From positions 1 to 64,000 of the forward strand of contig CAYFWF010000047.1 in the NCBI GenBank assembly GCA_964346815.1: a stretch of DNA of 64,000 bases. The letters run 5' to 3'. The translations under genes and the position numbers were made by a program. The DNA is from CAYFWF01 sp964346815 (GTDB lineage Bacteria; Acidobacteriota; Aminicenantia; Aminicenantales; Aminicenantaceae). Position 1 is the first letter of the stretch. Each line of letters starts with the position of its first letter. The notes below the pieces were generated by a model, which made no database searches, was not told the DNA's origin, and saw nothing but the letters and a program-made list of their open reading frames with translations. Shown here in pieces: positions 35,447 through 44,380 of this stretch.

Positions 35447-37831
35447 TTAAATATCCAGGTTTTGCGCCTCCAGGGCATTCTCCTCTATGAAATTACGTCG
35501 GGGTTCCACCTCTCCGCCCATAAGAATGGTGAATATCTTGTCTGCTTCGACAGCGTCCTGGATCGAAACCTGGAGAAGATATCTGAATTCAGGATCCATG
35601 GTCGTCTCCCATAGCTGATCCGGGGTCATCTCTCCCAATCCCTTGTACCTCTGGATGCTGATCCCTTTCTTACCATGTTCATACAGATACTCGAGCAGTT
35701 TCGACTCATTTTCGACCTTCACCTTATCGCCGTTGCTCAGGATATAGAAAGGAGGCCTGAACTTTTCTAAATCCTTATGAATCTGGAAGAGGTTTTGGTA
35801 TTCGGCAGAGGTTATGAGCGCCTTGTTGACCTTAGCAGACGCACTCATACCGTTGACCTGAAAATTGACCACTAATTCATACAACCCGTGCTCTTCATCT
35901 CTGCTCACAACGGAGACGATCCCTTTTTCGTTGAGAAGAGTCTGGATTTCTTCCATTTTTTTCTGTTTGCTCAAAAAATCTTCACTTTCTGCACCGTTTT
36001 CAAGGAGTATCTGGATCAGGAAAAACGGAAAATTTTTTCTTTCGAGAATCTGAATGTAGTTCTTTTTGGCGATGATTTTCTGGAAAAATTTTCTGAATTG
36101 ATCGCCTCTAATGGGTTCCTTCCGCCTGTTGACTTTGATCTGGAAATCCTCAGATATTTTCCGGATCATAAGCCTCTCGAATTCCCGTTCATCTCTGAGA
36201 TACTGGAAGGATTTGCCTTTAGATATTTTATAGAGAGGAGGTTGAGCGATATAAAGATGTCCTTTTTCGATCAACTGGGGCATCTGCCTGTAGAAGAACG
36301 TCATCAAGAGCGTACGGATGTGGGATCCATCTATATCTGCATCGGTCATGATGATGACTTTATGATAACGGAGTTTTTCGAGATTGAAATCCGACTGCTC
36401 GACTCCTGTTCCGAGTGCCGAAATGATGAGTCCTATCTCTTCACTCTTGAGAATCCGGTCGAATCTGGATTTTTCGACATTGAGGATCTTGCCCTTTAAA
36501 GGCAGAATAGCCTGAAAACGGCGATCGCGGGCCTGCTTGGCCGAACCTCCAGCCGAATCTCCCTCTACTATGAATATTTCACTCTCTGCAGGATTTCTTT
36601 CCTGGCAATCGGCCAGCTTGCCCGGAAGGGAGGCCGACTCGAGAACTCCTTTGCGGCGAGCCAGCTCTCGTGCCTTTCTGGCAGCTTCCCTGGCTCTTGC
36701 GGCCTCGAGAATTTTGGACACGACTTTCTTCGAGACAGAAGGATTCTCCTCAAAATAAATAGAGAGCTGCTCATTCACGACCGATTCCACCAATCCCTTG
36801 ATCTCGCTGTTCCCCAGCTTAGTCTTGGTTTGACCCTCAAACTGAGGATTTTTCATCTTAAGACTCAGAACAACACACAAACCCTCCCGTGTATCATCGC
36901 CTGTTAAATTCTGCTTGAGATCCTTTATGAGGTTGTTGGCGTTGGCATAGTTGTTGATAGAGCGGGTCAGCGCAGCCTTGAGGCCGATAAGATGAGTGCC
37001 TCCTTCTGTCGTGTTGATGTTGTTCACGAAGGTGAATATGTTCTCTGAATAGCTGGTATTGTACTGGAGGGCCATCTCCATGATCACGTCCTCCCTTGTG
37101 CATTCGAAGTAGATAGGTTTGGGATTGAGGACGTTCTTGTTCTGGTTGAGGTACTGAACAAACTCCCTGATTCCTCCTTTGTACTGAAAATCATGGCGTT
37201 TGTCGGTTCTCTCGTCAACAATGCTGATCAAAAGCCCCTTGTTCAAATATGAAAGTTCCCTCAACCTCTGACTCAGAATATCGAAGTTGAAATCGATAGT
37301 CTTAAAAACTTCGGGATCAGGTCGAAAAGTGATTTTTGTTCCTGTGTTTTTGGTTTTTCCGATCTTCTTTAAACTGGTTGTAGGCTTGCCTCGTCTATAA
37401 CTCTGGGTGTAGACACCGCCATTTTGTTTGATTTCCAGTTCGAGCTTCTCGGAAAGGGCATTGACGACAGAAACTCCCACCCCGTGGAGCCCCCCAGAAA
37501 CCTGGTAGGTCTTTGTGTCGAATTTTCCTCCGGCATGGAGAGTAGTCATCACCACTTCAGCCGCAGGCTTCTTTTCTTTTTTGTGCATTCCCACAGGAAT
37601 GCCTCTTCCGTTATCGATAACGGTGACGCTTGAGTCGACATGAATGGTAACCTCGATCTTGCCGCAATACCCTGCCAGCGCCTCGTCTATGCTGTTATCG
37701 ACGACTTCATAAACCAGATGATGGAGCCCTTCGGTCCCGGTGCTCCCGATATACATGGCGGGACGCCTCCGGACAGCTTCCAATCCTTTCAATACTTTAA
37801 TACTTTGAGCGGTATACTTTTTTTGTTTCAT
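35447..37831 (-). CDS. gyrB: DNA gyrase subunit B
   Basis: A 794-residue ATPase subunit. I start at ATG 37831 (MKQKKYTAQSIKVL), the usual N-terminus, rather than at the 17-residue longer frame; neither has a strong ribosome-binding site. The GHKL ATPase shows EVVDNSIDEALAGY, DNGRGIPVGMH and GGLHGVGVSVVNALSE. TOPRIM shows EGDSAGGSA and DADIDGSHIR. A ~160-residue insert between TOPRIM and the tail (about 555-715) resembles that of long, E. coli-type GyrB. The last residues are NFIEENALEAQNLDI. No recF or dnaN is nearby. Confidence 0.97.
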   Translation of the reverse strand: MKQKKYTAQSIKVLKGLEAVRRRPAMYIGSTGTEGLHHLVYEVVDNSIDEALAGYCGKIEVTIHVDSSVTVIDNGRGIPVGMHKKEKKPAAEVVMTTLHAGGKFDTKTYQVSGGLHGVGVSVVNALSEKLELEIKQNGGVYTQSYRRGKPTTSLKKIGKTKNTGTKITFRPDPEVFKTIDFNFDILSQRLRELSYLNKGLLISIVDERTDKRHDFQYKGGIREFVQYLNQNKNVLNPKPIYFECTREDVIMEMALQYNTSYSENIFTFVNNINTTEGGTHLIGLKAALTRSINNYANANNLIKDLKQNLTGDDTREGLCVVLSLKMKNPQFEGQTKTKLGNSEIKGLVESVVNEQLSIYFEENPSVSKKVVSKILEAARAREAARKARELARRKGVLESASLPGKLADCQERNPAESEIFIVEGDSAGGSAKQARDRRFQAILPLKGKILNVEKSRFDRILKSEEIGLIISALGTGVEQSDFNLEKLRYHKVIIMTDADIDGSHIRTLLMTFFYRQMPQLIEKGHLYIAQPPLYKISKGKSFQYLRDEREFERLMIRKISEDFQIKVNRRKEPIRGDQFRKFFQKIIAKKNYIQILERKNFPFFLIQILLENGAESEDFLSKQKKMEEIQTLLNEKGIVSVVSRDEEHGLYELVVNFQVNGMSASAKVNKALITSAEYQNLFQIHKDLEKFRPPFYILSNGDKVKVENESKLLEYLYEHGKKGISIQRYKGLGEMTPDQLWETTMDPEFRYLLQVSIQDAVEADKIFTILMGGEVEPRRNFIEENALEAQNLDI

Positions 37832-38086
37832 TTTCTCACAATTTTGGAAAAAAGAGGGATGTGTGGTGGGAAAAATTTGCACAACCCAATGGGCATTTTA
37901 AGCACATTTAATTTTACCTTAAAATGACAATTTAGTAAAGTAAAATTCCCCTAAAAAACAGAGAAAATCTCCCTTTTTTTTGAGCCTTTTTTCCCCGGAA
38001 AATCAGTCCCAACGAGATGTCGTTTCATCACTCTTTTCTAACGAACCTGAGTTTCTTTTTATCTCATAACACATCAATTGCCCTCT

Positions 38087-38114
38087 TTGACCGCTCGAAA
38101 AATTCGTTTATACT
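38087..38114 (+). promoter_or_regulatory. Promoter of the TGS-GTPase gene
   Basis: TTGACC (38087-38092), a 16-base spacer and TATACT (38109-38114). Transcription would begin near 38121, so the leader is only about 9-10 bases and includes only part of the AGGAGG before ATG 38130. Confidence 0.55.
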
Positions 38115-38129
38115 AAATAGGAGGACAAA

Positions 38130-39119
38130 ATGCCGGCTAACCTTCCCCCTCAGTATTTCGAAACGGAAAAAAAACTGAAGACTGCAAAAACGCTTCAAGA
38201 GAAAATCGCGATCCATGAGGAACTGCTTGCTATCGTTCCCAAGCACAAAGGGACAGAAAAACTTCAGGCCCTTCTCAAAACCAAGATCGCCAAACTCAAG
38301 GCTCAAGGACAGAAGAAATCCGTAGTCGCCCGCCACACCGCAGCCTTCCAGGTAGAAAAAGCGGGCGCTGGGCAGGTAGTCCTCATCGGTTCCCCTAACT
38401 CCGGGAAGTCCTCCATTGTCAATTCGCTGACCAACGCCAAACCCGAAATCGGAGATTATCCTTTCACCACCTACCTTCCTTCTCCAGCCATGATGCCGTA
38501 TGAAAACACTCAGATTCAGCTTATCGATATGCCTCCCATCACCCAGGATTATTTCGAATTCTGGCAGGCTGAATTGATAAAAGGATCGGATGGGGTTCTG
38601 CTTATCCTTGACCTGTCTATTCCGGAGCCTGCCGAAGATTACCTGACACTTCTGGGCAGACTCGAAGAAAAAAGGATAGAGCTTGTTTCAGACACCCAGA
38701 CAGTGCCTCCTGAAAAACATCAATTCTGCAAAAAATCATTGATTGTTGCCCATAAATCGGATCATCCCCGCGCTGCAGAAAGACTCAAAGCATTGAAGGA
38801 ATTCATTGATCCAGGATTCACTCTGATTCCCGTCTCGGTCATCAAGAAAGACAGCTTAGAAGATCTCAAAGAACGCATCTATATCCTTCTCGATGTGATT
38901 CGTGTGTACAGCAAAATCCCGGGAAAAAAAGTTGACCTCAACGACCCATATGTCTTCAAAAAAGGAAGTTCCCTGATGGATATGGCCGAGGCCGTGCACA
39001 AGGATTTTTCCCAAAATTTGAAATATGCCAGGATCTGGGGAAAAAACAAATATCAAGGACAAAAGGTCAATCGAAATTATGTTCTGGAGGATGAGGATAT
39101 CATCGAACTTCACATCTAG
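38130..39119 (+). CDS. OBG/DRG-like GTPase with TGS domain
   Basis: A 329-residue GTPase with G1 GSPNSGKS (87-94), G2 FTT, G3 DMPP (133-136) and a G4-like HKSD. The N-terminal ~80 residues are a basic helical segment. The last ~60 residues are a TGS domain. The order (helical part, G domain, TGS) resembles the DRG subfamily, which in archaea and eukaryotes associates with ribosomes; bacterial members of this length are little studied. G3 ends in Pro-Pro rather than Gly, a known trait of this group. It is divergent from gyrB with its own promoter. Confidence 0.85.
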   Translation: MPANLPPQYFETEKKLKTAKTLQEKIAIHEELLAIVPKHKGTEKLQALLKTKIAKLKAQGQKKSVVARHTAAFQVEKAGAGQVVLIGSPNSGKSSIVNSLTNAKPEIGDYPFTTYLPSPAMMPYENTQIQLIDMPPITQDYFEFWQAELIKGSDGVLLILDLSIPEPAEDYLTLLGRLEEKRIELVSDTQTVPPEKHQFCKKSLIVAHKSDHPRAAERLKALKEFIDPGFTLIPVSVIKKDSLEDLKERIYILLDVIRVYSKIPGKKVDLNDPYVFKKGSSLMDMAEAVHKDFSQNLKYARIWGKNKYQGQKVNRNYVLEDEDIIELHI

Positions 39120-39180
39120 CCTGTCTGAATTATTTTAAAAAATGTTACCTAAATGTATCGACAGCGGCATCTTATTTAAC

Positions 39181-39209
39181 TTTACTGATCCTTTGATTGC
39201 ATTTATAAT
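39181..39209 (+). promoter_or_regulatory. Promoter of tRNA-Pro
   Basis: TTTACT (39181-39186), a 17-base spacer and a consensus TATAAT (39204-39209), 14 bases before the tRNA. Confidence 0.65.
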
Positions 39210-39223
39210 GAGAACCTCGAAAC

Positions 39224-39301
39224 CGGGGCGTAGCGCAGTCTGGTCAGCGCACAGCGTTCGGGACGCTGGGGTCATGGGTTCGAATCCCATCGCCCCGACC
39301 A
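39224..39301 (+). tRNA. tRNA-Pro (CGG)
   Basis: The acceptor CGGGGCG pairs with CGCCCCG, the discriminator is A and CCA is encoded (39299-39301). The anticodon loop TTCGGGA gives CGG. The T loop is TTCGAAT. The C1:G72 start pair is typical of bacterial tRNA-Pro. Confidence 0.95.
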
Positions 39302-39441
39302 GTTTCTTCTCCATCCCTTCATCGCTCGAAACAGACATAAATTACTATCCAAAGGGCATCCTTGGGAATTCGATAGAATCTTGAGCAATGAGGACCGAAC
39401 GGACCGCGAAATTTTTTTACGGGAAATAAAATCGGGATAAA

Positions 39442-39725
39442 GGTGCAGGGAAATGTCGGAGCGGCATTGAAGATTTAGCCATTACTGCCGTTCTTCGAGG
39501 GGATCTGACATAGTCAGACGGCGATGTTGTATTGAGCACGACTTTGCCAAAGGATACCAGTTGTGCGCAGGCACGGGAACAAAGGATAAAGGAGGAGAGT
39601 TAGGTGTTGTCGTGCACAGTTCAGCGCCGCCGAGAAGGGCGGCAACGGAATGGCGTTAAAAATCTGAACTAGAGCGAAGACATTTCCCCGCACCTTAGAT
39701 GGATACTTCATCCCCGTCACTTTGG
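39442..39725 (+). repeat. Family A structured repeat, copy 2
   Basis: GGTGCAGGGAAATGT at 39442 and ACATTTCCCCGCACC ending at 39694 are reverse complements with one mismatch. Internally CATTGAAGATTTAGCC, GTATTGAGCACGAC and GGAATGGCGTTAAAAATCTGAACT (in parts) equal copy 1, while the rest differs. The small hairpin is TCTGA-N5-TCAGA (39504-39518), a compensatory change relative to copy 1. The right flank ends CCGTCACTTTGGG at 39725. The stretch 39302-39799 between tRNA-Pro and the DUF362 gene contains no gene. Confidence 0.75.
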
Positions 39726-39799
39726 GACATACCCAAAAAATGAAATAATTACATTAACTGTAAAAATAGGGAAACTAGAGTATAGGATTGGATTTTTGA

Positions 39800-40891
39800 C
39801 TAAGTCAAAGTGATAAGCTCATAGTCCATGCTGCCCAATCCTATCTTTTGCCCGTGCTTGAGTTGTACGGACCAATCCACGTTATGGGTTGCTCTTAAAA
39901 AGTCCTTCCCACTTTTATCTATAAGCAAATCTGCGGATGCTTTATCTATGGCTACGGGATCGAGAGAACCGAGTAAACCCAGATCACCGGCAATCGCTTT
40001 TCCGTCCTTAGACATACAGTCGCAATCCTTGGTGACCTGGATCAAGTAGCTGATAAATCCTGCACCCTTGTTGATGCTCCGGAAAACCGCCGAGGCATAT
40101 TCGGCCATCTTTTCCTGAACTCGGAGCTCATCCCCATCCCACCTCATCTTTACTGCACCCACAGTACACACGACCAGGCATTCTCCGCATCCGATGCACT
40201 TCTCCTCTATGATGTGGGCACTTCCATCCCCCTGTTCGATGGCATCGGCCGGACAATAGTCAAGGCATATTGAACAATTTGTACAGATTTTGGGATTCAC
40301 CCAGGGATGAACATCCGAATGCTGCTCGAGTTTACCTGCCCTTGAGGCACACCCCATTCCCAAATTCTTGATGGCTGCACCAAAGCCAGTTAAGACATGC
40401 CCTGTGAAATGGCTCAAACAAAGGAGCAGATCGGTATTCAGGAATGCGCTTCCAATCTTAGCCGATTTGACTCGGTCGAGTCCGATTTCGACCTCATCGC
40501 TGTCCCGACCGATGAGCCCATCGGCAATGATTACTGGTATTCCCAGTTCATCTAAGGAAAATCCGTGATCCGAGGCCAGTCGAAGATGGTCAACGGAATT
40601 GGATCTGCTCCCGATATAAAGGGTGTTCGTATCTGTCAAGAATATTTTTGCCTTATTTTTTTTCAGCCGATCGATCAAACGGATCAGCCAGGAAGGCTTA
40701 ATATAGCCAGTGTTCCCCTTTTCTCCGAAATGCATCTTGATTCCTACGAAAGAATTTTTCTCAATTTTCTCTTCCAGACCAAGACGAAGAAATATTCTCT
40801 CTGTCTTTCTGGCGAGCGAGTCATTGTCTTCATCCCTTGAGACAGGCACAAAATACACTTTGCTCTTCATCGGATTCTTTTCCTTTATCAT
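39800..40891 (-). CDS. DUF362 protein with two 4Fe-4S ferredoxin clusters
   Basis: A 363-residue cytoplasmic protein. The N-terminal DUF362 domain (VGIKMHFGEKGNTGYIKP) is followed at about residues 195-250 by two ferredoxin motifs, CTNCSICLDYCP and CIGCGECLVVC, then the remainder of DUF362. Family members may take part in electron transfer or metal-centre chemistry; their reaction is not settled. The start overlaps the aminotransferase stop (ATGA), so the two are coupled. That pairing suggests a joint redox and amino-acid role, which is inference. Confidence 0.85.
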   Translation of the reverse strand: MIKEKNPMKSKVYFVPVSRDEDNDSLARKTERIFLRLGLEEKIEKNSFVGIKMHFGEKGNTGYIKPSWLIRLIDRLKKNKAKIFLTDTNTLYIGSRSNSVDHLRLASDHGFSLDELGIPVIIADGLIGRDSDEVEIGLDRVKSAKIGSAFLNTDLLLCLSHFTGHVLTGFGAAIKNLGMGCASRAGKLEQHSDVHPWVNPKICTNCSICLDYCPADAIEQGDGSAHIIEEKCIGCGECLVVCTVGAVKMRWDGDELRVQEKMAEYASAVFRSINKGAGFISYLIQVTKDCDCMSKDGKAIAGDLGLLGSLDPVAIDKASADLLIDKSGKDFLRATHNVDWSVQLKHGQKIGLGSMDYELITLT

Positions 40892-42039
40892 TTCTGCGAT
40901 TCCAGGATAGCTCGAGCTGCCTGAAGGCCGGATCCAGGCTCGAACCTGTATTCGAGCGAAGAGAGTGTCCTCTCCAGAGCCTCCAGGGCAAAATAAACCT
41001 GGGAAAGGGATAGGTTGCCCATGTGTCCCATCCGGAAGACTCTGCCAGCCAGATGCCCCAATCCTCCAGCAACGACAGCACCATTCATGAAAAAAGACTT
41101 TCGAAAAGCCAGATCCTCGATTCCTTCTGGATAACGAACCACACTTAAGGTGTCCGCCAGAAAACGATCCTCAGGAAGAAATGAAAATCCCAATGCGAGT
41201 AAAGCAGCACGGATGGCACTGGCAATGCGGGAATGCCTCACGAAACGATTCTCCATTCCCTCTTCCAGGATGATTTTGGTTCCCTCGCTGAAAGCCCTAA
41301 TTTCATTCACGCATGGAGTCGAGAAATATTTGGACGGATCCTTCATAATCGGAAGCCATTTTAAAAGATCCGAGTAATAGGCCGGGACAGATTCCATACT
41401 TCTTCTCTTCTCCATGGCCCTTTCTGACACCACCAAAACTGCCAAACCGGGAGGAACGCCAAAACACTTCTGGGCAGCCGTTAAAATGACATCCACTCCC
41501 CAGGCATCCATCCTTTCTTCGAGTCCTCCTGTCGCGCACACCCCATCGATGATCAAGAGTGAACCGGAGCCCTTGACCGACTCAGCATAATCTCTGACCG
41601 GTGCGCACACACCCGTGGCTGTATCCACATGGGTGGAGGCGACTGCCGCATAATTCTCCTGGCTGATTTGAGTGCGCAGGTCTTCCGGATCGACGGCCTT
41701 TCCCTGATCGCTCTGGAGAACATCGCAGTCTATCCCGAAGCTTTCCAGAATCTCAGCCATCCTCTTCCCAAAGTAACCCTGAGAGACTATCAGGACCTTC
41801 TCTCCCTTTGCCACGGTGTTGAGAAGTGCCATCTCCATGGCTAATGTTCCAGCCCCGGCAGTAATAAATGGCTCTCCTCTTTCACAGAAAACGATCTTCT
41901 TGAGGTTCGAAAGCGCCTCCTTCAACTCTTCGACATGAACCGGACTGACATGAGATACGGTAGGCAGTGCGAGTGCATTCAAGATCCGGGGATGAACAGG
42001 CGTAGGGCCCGGTATCAGGAGTAATTTTTCTTGCTCCAT
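40888..42039 (-). CDS. Class-V aminotransferase (serine/alanine--glyoxylate type)
   Basis: A 383-residue PLP enzyme of the serine-pyruvate / alanine-glyoxylate aminotransferase group. The start LLIPGPTPVHPRIL is typical, THVDTATGV contacts the cofactor region, and the PLP Lys is in AAQKCFGVPPG (near residue 193). It transfers amino groups among Ser, Ala, glyoxylate or phosphonate-type acceptors. The sequence alone does not fix the substrate. The DUF362 ferredoxin gene overlaps its stop. It is divergent from the ABC exporter. Confidence 0.9.
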   Translation of the reverse strand: MEQEKLLLIPGPTPVHPRILNALALPTVSHVSPVHVEELKEALSNLKKIVFCERGEPFITAGAGTLAMEMALLNTVAKGEKVLIVSQGYFGKRMAEILESFGIDCDVLQSDQGKAVDPEDLRTQISQENYAAVASTHVDTATGVCAPVRDYAESVKGSGSLLIIDGVCATGGLEERMDAWGVDVILTAAQKCFGVPPGLAVLVVSERAMEKRRSMESVPAYYSDLLKWLPIMKDPSKYFSTPCVNEIRAFSEGTKIILEEGMENRFVRHSRIASAIRAALLALGFSFLPEDRFLADTLSVVRYPEGIEDLAFRKSFFMNGAVVAGGLGHLAGRVFRMGHMGNLSLSQVYFALEALERTLSSLEYRFEPGSGLQAARAILESQK

Positions 42040-42203
42040 TTTTCCTCTCTCATCTCAAATTCTCCTTCATTTTTAACCATAAACACCGATAAATCAAGAG
42101 GGCTCTCTCTCCCAGAAGAATATCTTTCCATGATCACATCCGTAATATATAATGAGGCAAAAAACGAGTGGTGTCGTATGAGATTAAGTGGAGGAGAGCC
42201 AAA

Positions 42204-43130
42204 ATGATCAAGATTGAGCATCTCAGCAAAACCTTCGATTCTGTAAAAGCTGTCGATGACATATCTCTGGAAATAAAAAAAGGAGAAATATTCGGATTCC
42301 TCGGGCCAAACGGCGCCGGGAAAACCACCACCATCTCCATGATTTCCGGCATCCTCAAGCCTGATTCAGGAAAAATATATGTCGACTCTATGGATCTGGA
42401 CGATAATCTGAGGAAGATAAAAAAGGTCATGGGGGTGGTTCCGCAGGATATGGCTTTCTACGAGGAGCTTTCTGCAAAAGAAAACCTGCTTTTTTGGGGG
42501 AGACTCCAGGGCGTCGGCCGGAAGAATCTGGAGGACCGCATCCGGTCTTATCTCGAAGCGACCGGTCTTCTGGGAAGAGAGAACGAGCCGTTAAAAAAAT
42601 ACTCAGGAGGGATGAAGAGGCGGATCAATCTGGTTATAGGTCTCATCCACCAGCCAAAGCTCCTTCTCCTCGACGAGCCGACAATCGGAATAGATATTCA
42701 AACCAGGCTCAATATCTTCAAGCTCATCAAGGAGGCATCTTCTCAGGGAACGACCATCCTTTACACCACCCACAACCTGACGGAAGCCGAAGAACTCTGT
42801 CATCGGATCGCCATTATGGATAATGGAAAGATTCTTGCCCTTGGAACACTCGAAGAGCTGATCCAAATCGTAGGTGAAAAAGACATCGTCATCATCAGCG
42901 GTGAATTCAGTGTCGATCAGGGCCGAAAAATCACCTCTCTATTCAAAAATGCGGCTGTCCTTTCCCTCAAGGAAGGAAAAATCATCCTCTCGCTGGAAGC
43001 CTCAAAAAAAATGCCGCTGCTGCTGGAAGAATTTTTTAAACAGGGTCTGAGCATCGACGATGTTTCTATCAAACAACCCAATCTGGAGAGTGTGTTCCTC
43101 AAGCTCACAGGAAAGGAACTGCGGGAATGA
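42204..43130 (+). CDS. ABC-2 type exporter, ATP-binding subunit
   Basis: A 308-residue ATPase. The start ATG 42204 follows GGAGGAG; the longer frame from 42168 has none. Walker A GPNGAGKT is at 34-41, the Q loop at Q81, signature YSGGM at 133-137, Walker B LLLLDEP at 153-159 and an H loop in TTHNL. A C-terminal ~80-residue domain, typical of DrrA-like exporters, may contact the permease. It powers the two following membrane genes, each joined by a four-base ATGA overlap. The cargo is unknown: drug, lipid or polymer. Confidence 0.93.
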   Translation: MIKIEHLSKTFDSVKAVDDISLEIKKGEIFGFLGPNGAGKTTTISMISGILKPDSGKIYVDSMDLDDNLRKIKKVMGVVPQDMAFYEELSAKENLLFWGRLQGVGRKNLEDRIRSYLEATGLLGRENEPLKKYSGGMKRRINLVIGLIHQPKLLLLDEPTIGIDIQTRLNIFKLIKEASSQGTTILYTTHNLTEAEELCHRIAIMDNGKILALGTLEELIQIVGEKDIVIISGEFSVDQGRKITSLFKNAAVLSLKEGKIILSLEASKKMPLLLEEFFKQGLSIDDVSIKQPNLESVFLKLTGKELRE

Positions 43131-44380
43131 ACACCCTCCTTCACCTCATCCGCAAAGACTTTCAAAGAAAATGGAAAAATCCCATCGTCATCCTCGGCTT
43201 CCTCATGATTCCCGTTATTTTCACCGTTATTTTCGGGATCGTATTTGGATCTTCAGAAGAACAAACTCTGCCTCAAGTCCAGGTTTTAGCCGTCGACAAG
43301 GATAAAGGTTTTCTCTCCCAGTTCTTCCTTACCGCCTTGAATCAGGGAGAATTGAAAAGGCTTGTCAGCTTTAAAGTGGTCGAAGATGAAGAGGGCCGCA
43401 GGCTTCTCGACAAGGGAAAGGCATCGGCTCTGCTGATCATCCCTGAAAATTTTACTGAAGACGTGTGGAATAACCGAAGTGCGGAAATTTTGCTCCTTAA
43501 GAATCCCGCCGAACAGTTCCTCCCTCAAATCGCCGAAGAAATCGTCGATACGGCCTCCCTGCTCTTTTCTGCACTCTTCTCTGTTTTCGAGGATGAAGTG
43601 TCTTTGCTGCGGGACGTCATAAAAAAAGGAGAATTCAGGGATCGGGATATTTCCTCCCTGTCTGTTCAGATCAAAAACAGAATAGAGGGAGTGTCCAAAT
43701 TTGTCTTCCCTCCTGTAATTTCCCTGAAGCAAGAAACCGTCTCAGAGAAGGAGGAGAGGGCCGGAGTCTCTCTCTCAGTCCAGGGTTATATCCTGCCTGC
43801 AATGGCCATCATGTTTCTCCTCTTCATTTGCAACGTCGTTTTCGAAGATATCCTCAGAGAAAAAGAGATGGGAACCCTGCGTCGGATGAGTGTTTCGCCC
43901 ATGAAGTTATCTGAGTTTATCTGGAGCAAGACACTCACTTCGGCCCTGATAGGGATGATCTGCACGTTTGTGTTGATAGTCCTCGGAATCGTGCTATTCT
44001 CCATTCACTGGGGAGATTTGTTCACAGTCTTTTTGATCGTTCTCTGTCTTAACATCATGCTGGCAGGGTTTATTTCTCTCATCTATTCCTTTGTCCACAC
44101 AGAAAGACAGGCTGGTGCGGTTCTCTCATCTGTGATTATCGTGATGTCCATGCTCGGAGGGAGCATGATACCCGTGGAAAATTTTCCTCCCCTGGTTCAA
44201 GAAATTTCCAAAATAACATTGAACTACTGGGGCCTCAGAGCCTTCCACAAGGCGATCCAGGGGGCGCCTTTCCAAGAAATGGTCCCCATGCTGGCAGGAA
44301 TGTTGGGTGCCGGTATCGTCTTTTCGGTTGCGGGATCTTTTTTTCTGAAAAACAACTTGAGGAAAGGTCTGATCCGATGA
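43127..44380 (+). CDS. ABC-2 type exporter permease 1
   Basis: A 417-residue membrane protein: one N-terminal helix (about 20-42), a large external domain (about 43-225) and five C-terminal helices with the EKEMGTLRRMSVSP amphipathic element typical of the ABC-2 family. It overlaps both neighbours by four bases and pairs with permease 2 to form a heterodimer. The external domain resembles that of YhgE/Pip- or LinJ-type exporters. The substrate is unknown. Confidence 0.9.
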   Translation: MNTLLHLIRKDFQRKWKNPIVILGFLMIPVIFTVIFGIVFGSSEEQTLPQVQVLAVDKDKGFLSQFFLTALNQGELKRLVSFKVVEDEEGRRLLDKGKASALLIIPENFTEDVWNNRSAEILLLKNPAEQFLPQIAEEIVDTASLLFSALFSVFEDEVSLLRDVIKKGEFRDRDISSLSVQIKNRIEGVSKFVFPPVISLKQETVSEKEERAGVSLSVQGYILPAMAIMFLLFICNVVFEDILREKEMGTLRRMSVSPMKLSEFIWSKTLTSALIGMICTFVLIVLGIVLFSIHWGDLFTVFLIVLCLNIMLAGFISLIYSFVHTERQAGAVLSSVIIVMSMLGGSMIPVENFPPLVQEISKITLNYWGLRAFHKAIQGAPFQEMVPMLAGMLGAGIVFSVAGSFFLKNNLRKGLIR

